A DNA stretch of 27,959 nucleotides from UBA6544 sp049601975 (GTDB lineage: Bacteria; Pseudomonadota; Alphaproteobacteria; UBA8366). Below, one piece after another: positions 23,740-27,959 of the stretch (position 1 is the first letter of the stretch; each line of letters opens with the position of its first letter). The notes beneath the pieces are model-generated. The model was not told where the DNA came from and searched no databases. It saw only the letters and a program-made list of their open reading frames with translations. Location of the stretch: the NCBI GenBank assembly GCA_049601975.1, contig JBMYRC010000046.1, positions 1-27,959 on the forward strand, read 5' to 3'. The position numbers and the translations under genes were made by a program.

Positions 23740-25755
23740 ATGATTACACTTGGAATCGACGTTGGCGGAACTTTCACCGATTTGGTGATGCGTGATTCGC
23801 GCACTGGCGAGATGCGGTCGTTGAAGACGCCGACGACTCCGCCTCACTTCGCCGATGGCGTCCTCACCGCTATCCGCCTGACCAACACAGCACCCGGAGA
23901 TATTACCGATATCGCGCACGGCATGACTGTCGCGACCAATACCGCGTTGGAGATGAACGGCGCGAAACTGGGTGTCATCACCACGCGGGGGTTCCGCGAT
24001 GTGCTGGTGGTGGGCCGTGGCAACAGAACGATCCTCTACGACATTAAGGCGGTACGTCCGCCGCCATTGGTGCTGCGCCAACGCGTACTTGAAGTCGACG
24101 AGCGCATGACCGGTACGGGTGACGTTCATTTGGCGCTCGACGAAGATCAGGTCGCGGCTGCGTGTAAGCGCCTGACCGAGATGGGTGTCGAAGCAGTTGC
24201 GGTGTGTTTCCTTCACTCCTATGCCAATTCAGTTCATGAGAACCGCGCGGCGGAAATCGTGCGGCGCGAGATGCCGGGTACCGCGGTCTCCGTCTCTTCG
24301 GAAATCCTGCCAGAGTACCGTGAGTTCGAGCGCTTCTCGACGACTGCGCTCAACGCCTATGTGGGGCCGAAAGTTTCTCAGTATCTCGACCTCTTAGCAT
24401 CGGGCCTCACCGACGGTGGCATCAACGCACCGCTGCGGATCATGGGCTCCAATGGAGGGACCTGGAGTGCCGCCGCTATGGCGCATGAACCCGTCAACGC
24501 CATGCTGTCGGGACCGGCAGGCGGCGTGACGGCATCCATCGGCATCGCGCGACTGCTCGAAATTCCCAACATCATTACTTACGACATGGGCGGCACCAGC
24601 ACCGACGCCTGTCTCATTCGGAATTTCGAATATGGCATGACCACTGAAGGCCATGTCGGCATGTGGCCGAACCGCGCGCCTCAGATCGAAATTAAAACCG
24701 TCGGCGCGGGCGGCGGTTCCATCGCTTATCTCGCCCCTGGAAAGTTCCTGAATGTGGGACCGCGCTCTTCGGGCGCCATTCCCGGCCCTGCCTGTTACGG
24801 ACGGGGCGGCACTGAGCCCACTGTCACCGATGCAAATGTGGTACTGGGGCGGTTCCGCCCGGACCTGGCGCTCGGCGGTGAAATTGAATTGGACCAATAT
24901 GCGGCGCGCACGGCAGTCGCGGCGCTTGGCGAGGAATTGGGCCTAACGCCGGAGCGAACGGCGGAAGGAATCGTGCGCCTCGCGGTGGCGCGGATGACCG
25001 CGACCGTGAAGGAAATTTCCGTCATGCGAGGCCTCGATCCGCGCGACTTCACCCTCTTCGCTTATGGCGGTGCCGGCCCCTTGCATGCGGCGGCTATTGC
25101 CGAGGAACTTGGCATTACCGAGATCGTCATTCCGCCGATGCCGGGCGCATTTTCCGCCTATGGTTTGCTGACGGCGGACACCCGCTACGACGTCACCCGC
25201 ACGCGGTTGACGCGCCTCGAAGAGACAACTCTAGAAGAGCTACAGGCTTTTCTTGACCCGCTTCGCGAGGAAGCCCGCGGGCGCTTGCGCCGCGATGGGT
25301 TTGGCAACGACGATATTCGTCTACAGGTATTCCTCGATATGCGGTTTGTCGGCCAAGCTTTCGAGTTGACCACACCGATGCCGGAATCCCCCAGCAACCT
25401 TGACGATCTCGCCTCTGCGTTCCAAGCGGTCTACGAAGAGCGATATGCGGAAAATGATACGGCCCCAACGGAGATTGTCTCCTTCCGGGTCGTCGGATTG
25501 GGTAAGGCGCCTTCAGTCGAATCGCCGCAACATACGGGCGATACCTCTACCGACATCGAGACACGCTCGGTTTCCTTTGATAGCACCTTCGTGGAGACTG
25601 CGATCCATCGCCGCGAGGCTTTGCCGGTCGACACGGCGATGCCCGGCCCGGCCATCATCGAGGAGGACGGTGCGACCACGGTCGTGCCGCCCGGCTTCAA
25701 CGCCACTTTGGACCGTTTCGGCATTCTAACATTGCGGAGGGTCGACAATGTCTGA
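23740..25755 (+). CDS. Hydantoinase/oxoprolinase subunit A (HyuA-like)
   Basis: A 671-residue ATP-dependent subunit of the hydantoinase A / 5-oxoprolinase / acetone carboxylase family. The ASKHA nucleotide-binding motifs are LGIDVGGTFTDLVM at the start, NAMLSGPAGGVTASIG, ITYDMGGTSTDACLI and VGAGGGSIAYL, with LFAYGGAGPLHAAAIAEELG in the C-terminal half. The C-terminal domain (from about 490) completes the normal length. The enzyme opens a cyclic amide, or carboxylates a ketone, at the cost of ATP. It overlaps the B subunit by 8 bases, so the two are translated together. The third acetone-carboxylase subunit is absent, which favours a hydantoinase- or oxoprolinase-type reaction. Confidence 0.92.
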   Translation: MITLGIDVGGTFTDLVMRDSRTGEMRSLKTPTTPPHFADGVLTAIRLTNTAPGDITDIAHGMTVATNTALEMNGAKLGVITTRGFRDVLVVGRGNRTILYDIKAVRPPPLVLRQRVLEVDERMTGTGDVHLALDEDQVAAACKRLTEMGVEAVAVCFLHSYANSVHENRAAEIVRREMPGTAVSVSSEILPEYREFERFSTTALNAYVGPKVSQYLDLLASGLTDGGINAPLRIMGSNGGTWSAAAMAHEPVNAMLSGPAGGVTASIGIARLLEIPNIITYDMGGTSTDACLIRNFEYGMTTEGHVGMWPNRAPQIEIKTVGAGGGSIAYLAPGKFLNVGPRSSGAIPGPACYGRGGTEPTVTDANVVLGRFRPDLALGGEIELDQYAARTAVAALGEELGLTPERTAEGIVRLAVARMTATVKEISVMRGLDPRDFTLFAYGGAGPLHAAAIAEELGITEIVIPPMPGAFSAYGLLTADTRYDVTRTRLTRLEETTLEELQAFLDPLREEARGRLRRDGFGNDDIRLQVFLDMRFVGQAFELTTPMPESPSNLDDLASAFQAVYEERYAENDTAPTEIVSFRVVGLGKAPSVESPQHTGDTSTDIETRSVSFDSTFVETAIHRREALPVDTAMPGPAIIEEDGATTVVPPGFNATLDRFGILTLRRVDNV

Positions 25756-27805
25756 CATCGATCCGATCACCCTCGAGGTCGTCACCGAAGGCTTGATCTC
25801 GGTCGTACGGGAAATGCGCGCGACAGTGTTCCGCACCGCCCGCTCTGTCGCCATCTATGAAGCACGCGACTTCTCCTGCGGATTGTTCGACGCCAAGGGA
25901 CAGGTGGTCGCGCAGTCGGAGGATATTGGCTCCCATGTGGTGCCGCTCCCCTGGTCGGTCGAAAGCGCGCTCGACGACCTCGGTGACGATTTATCTCCGG
26001 GCGATATCATCCTGATGAACGACCCCTATCGAGGCGGCACGCACCTGAACGACGTCACGATCATCTATCCGGTCTTCGAGGATGGCGAGCTGGTATTCTT
26101 CCCCGCCGTGCGCGAGCACTGGGCCGATGTCGGCGGTGCGGTGCCAGGCTCCATGTCGGGAACGGCGACCGAAATCTACCAAGAAGGCATGCGCATTCCG
26201 CCGGTAAAAATCGTCGAGAAGGGCGAGATCAACAAACCGCTGATGGAAGTGTTGCTCTCGAACATGCGGGTGAGGGAAGAACGTCTCGGTGATTTCAACT
26301 CAAGCCTTGCCGCATGCCGCACCGCCCAACGTCGCCTTAATGAGCTGACGTCGCGCTACTCCATGCAAGTGCTGCTCGATTGTGTCGAGTTGAACCTTCA
26401 GCGTTCCGAAGTTCGAATGCGCGAAAACATCAAGGCGCTGCCGGACGGACAATATTACTACGAAGATTATCTCGAGACCTTCGGGCCCGACGGCTTCGAG
26501 CCATTGTTACTACCGCTGAACCTGACGATTTCTGGCGATGAGATGACCGCCGATTTCACAGGTGCCTCGCCGCAGGTCCCTGCTCCCGTCAACTCGACGC
26601 TCGCAGTCACTGCCGCATCGGTCTATATCGCGCTGAAGTCAACACTCGATCCCGCGCACGCACTTAATCACGGCTCTTTTCGGCCCGTCACGGTCGTGGC
26701 TCCTGAGAAGACCATCGTCAATGTCGGCCAACCAGCGCCCGCAGGCTCACATGGCGAGATCCGCAAGCGGGTCATCGCAACAATGTTGGGCGCCCTCTCA
26801 AGGGCCTGCCCGGAACTGGTCTCCGCCGATATCCACCGCACTTCCTTCCATAATTTGATCGGCGGCATCGATCCCGCAACCGGGTCCGAATACGTGCATT
26901 ATGAATGGGCCTGCGGCGGCAATGGCGGGTTTATGGAAGCCGACGGGCCAAGCGCCATGGCGGCGATCGATTGGGGCGACCTGACCACGGTGCAGCCAAC
27001 GGAAGTGTTGGAGAACCGTTTTCCCCTTCACATCGAATGGACGCAATTGGGCCTGGATTCAGGTGGACCAGGACGGCATCGGGGTGGCCTAGGTATGCGC
27101 CGGGCATTGCGGCTCACTCGGGGCACGGCAGCGTATTCGCTATTGTCCGATGGCGCGATCATGCCGCCCTTCGGCATCCATGGCGGCGAGACCGGCGCGC
27201 CCGTCGACAGTTACGTCATCAAAGCGGACGGTACCGAGCATCACTTCAGCTCACCCGGTAAGGTCGGCGGACATCTCCTCAATGCGGGCGACACGATGAT
27301 CCTGCAATCGGCGGCGGGTGGCGGCTATGGCGACCCACTGACGCGCGACCCCGAAGCGGTTCGGCGCGACGTGATCAATGATCTTGTCTCCGTCGAGATC
27401 GCCGAAGAAATTTACGGCGTCCAATTAACCGCTGCTGGCGAGGTCGATAAAGCTCTGACCGAAACCCATCGAGCCAAACTCGCCGCGTCCCATCCAAGTG
27501 TGCGCGTGAAGGCGCAGGATCACGACCCCTATACCACGTCGGGGCCAAGCAAACGGCGTCTCATTCGCCTGCACCCTGACGACATCGCTGCGCACGGATT
27601 GACCGCCAACCAGATAATCGAATTGCTGGACGCAGTGGGCCCGCCGTTGCGCGGCTGGGTCATGTCGGACGGCGAAGTCGCGCCAGGAACGGTCCCGCTC
27701 GACCCGAACGGCCTACTCTCACTCGGCGTTGAAGACGATGCGGAAGTGCAGCTTCGCCCGCTATATACACCGGTCGTGAAATATCACGCGGCGCCTGTAT
27801 CCTGA
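25748..27805 (+). CDS. Hydantoinase/oxoprolinase subunit B (HyuB-like) with C-terminal extension
   Basis: A 685-residue B subunit that forms the amide-hydrolysing partner of HyuA. Family segments are DPITLEVVTEGLISVVREMR at the start, RDFSCGLFDAKGQVVAQSED, ILMNDPYRGGTHLNDVTII, HYEWACGGNGG and LQSAAGGGYGDPLTRDPE near residue 530. GGAGGGT precedes the ATG. HyuB proteins usually stop at about 520-580 residues. Here about 110 more follow (from about 575), including LIRLHPDDIAAHGLTANQI and GEVAPGTVPLDPNGLL. This pattern resembles the double-psi barrel found at the C-terminus of molybdopterin enzymes; that resemblance is an inference. Confidence 0.92.
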   Translation: MSDIDPITLEVVTEGLISVVREMRATVFRTARSVAIYEARDFSCGLFDAKGQVVAQSEDIGSHVVPLPWSVESALDDLGDDLSPGDIILMNDPYRGGTHLNDVTIIYPVFEDGELVFFPAVREHWADVGGAVPGSMSGTATEIYQEGMRIPPVKIVEKGEINKPLMEVLLSNMRVREERLGDFNSSLAACRTAQRRLNELTSRYSMQVLLDCVELNLQRSEVRMRENIKALPDGQYYYEDYLETFGPDGFEPLLLPLNLTISGDEMTADFTGASPQVPAPVNSTLAVTAASVYIALKSTLDPAHALNHGSFRPVTVVAPEKTIVNVGQPAPAGSHGEIRKRVIATMLGALSRACPELVSADIHRTSFHNLIGGIDPATGSEYVHYEWACGGNGGFMEADGPSAMAAIDWGDLTTVQPTEVLENRFPLHIEWTQLGLDSGGPGRHRGGLGMRRALRLTRGTAAYSLLSDGAIMPPFGIHGGETGAPVDSYVIKADGTEHHFSSPGKVGGHLLNAGDTMILQSAAGGGYGDPLTRDPEAVRRDVINDLVSVEIAEEIYGVQLTAAGEVDKALTETHRAKLAASHPSVRVKAQDHDPYTTSGPSKRRLIRLHPDDIAAHGLTANQIIELLDAVGPPLRGWVMSDGEVAPGTVPLDPNGLLSLGVEDDAEVQLRPLYTPVVKYHAAPVS

Positions 27806-27836
27806 GGCTCCGCCTTTCACAGGACTGGAAGCCCCA

Positions 27837-27959
27837 ATGCCCAATTTCATTATCGTCCATCATGGGCGGAACAAGCCCAAGACCAAAAAGGCTGGTGCCG
27901 CGCAAATGGCGAAATGGAACGCCTGGGTCGACGACCTCGGCGCTGCCTGCGTCAATCCA
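27837..27959 (+). CDS. YCII-domain (YciI-like) protein, cut by the window edge
   Basis: The first 41 codons of a small protein, MPNFIIVHHGRNKPKTKKAG, followed by AAQMAKWNAWVDDLGAACV. The motif M-x-x-W-x-x-W-x-x-x-L-G and the N-terminal strand match YCII-related (DGPF-type) proteins, a ferredoxin-like fold of about 90-120 residues that includes stress and catabolic helper proteins. It begins 31 bases after hyuB and probably belongs to the same operon. The function is unknown, and the end lies outside the window. Confidence 0.75.
   Translation, partial: MPNFIIVHHGRNKPKTKKAGAAQMAKWNAWVDDLGAACVNP

Overview
The window looks like a chromosomal segment of an alphaproteobacterium, probably Rhodospirillales-like. 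The reasons are a GcrA-type cell-cycle regulator, a DUF2794 protein, small zinc-ribbon proteins of alphaproteobacterial type, the gene order ppx-rlmE-guaB-rsmB, and a yfgM-like/bamB/der block. Most coding sequence is moderately GC-rich. No phage, insertion sequence, CRISPR array or rRNA operon was seen. The genus cannot be named from this sequence.

Layout. (1) 1-3189, minus strand: a transport operon made of an HlyD-type membrane-fusion protein, an intact MFS transporter and a second MFS gene that is frameshifted and cut by the window edge. (2) 3287-6698, minus: der, bamB and a YfgM-like membrane TPR protein, which link outer-membrane protein assembly to ribosome assembly. (3) 6934-8798, plus: a lipoprotein, DUF2794, a zinc-ribbon protein and gcrA. 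gcrA has a good sigma-70-like promoter, a perfect palindrome and a cluster of five GANTC sites upstream. (4) 8902-10876: divergent dusA and a 3-hydroxyacyl-CoA dehydrogenase. (5) 10877-11905: a candidate structured RNA, a small exported Sel1-like protein and a 55-residue zinc-ribbon protein. (6) 11946-17580, minus: ppx/gppA, rlmE, guaB and rsmB, followed by a GNAT gene broken by an amber codon and a frameshifted DUF123 gene. (7) 17744-20418, plus: tRNA-Gln(CUG), a P450 gene broken by an amber codon, a possible tiny membrane peptide and metA (acetyl-CoA type by its residue 111). (8) 20422-27959: an amidase (minus) next to a plus-strand catabolic operon of LLM flavin oxidoreductase, TfdA/TauD-like dioxygenase, hydantoinase/oxoprolinase A and B subunits, and a YCII-domain protein that runs off the window.

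The core genes are all intact. Four accessory genes (MFS, DUF123, GNAT, P450) each carry one simple lesion, and the P450 has a second one in its ExxR motif. This is either real accessory-gene decay or error in the assembly. The most interesting non-coding signals are the RNA-like fold at 10904-11053 and the control region of gcrA. The last operon looks like a pathway for an amide or cyclic imide/ureide compound whose substrate cannot be read from the sequence.
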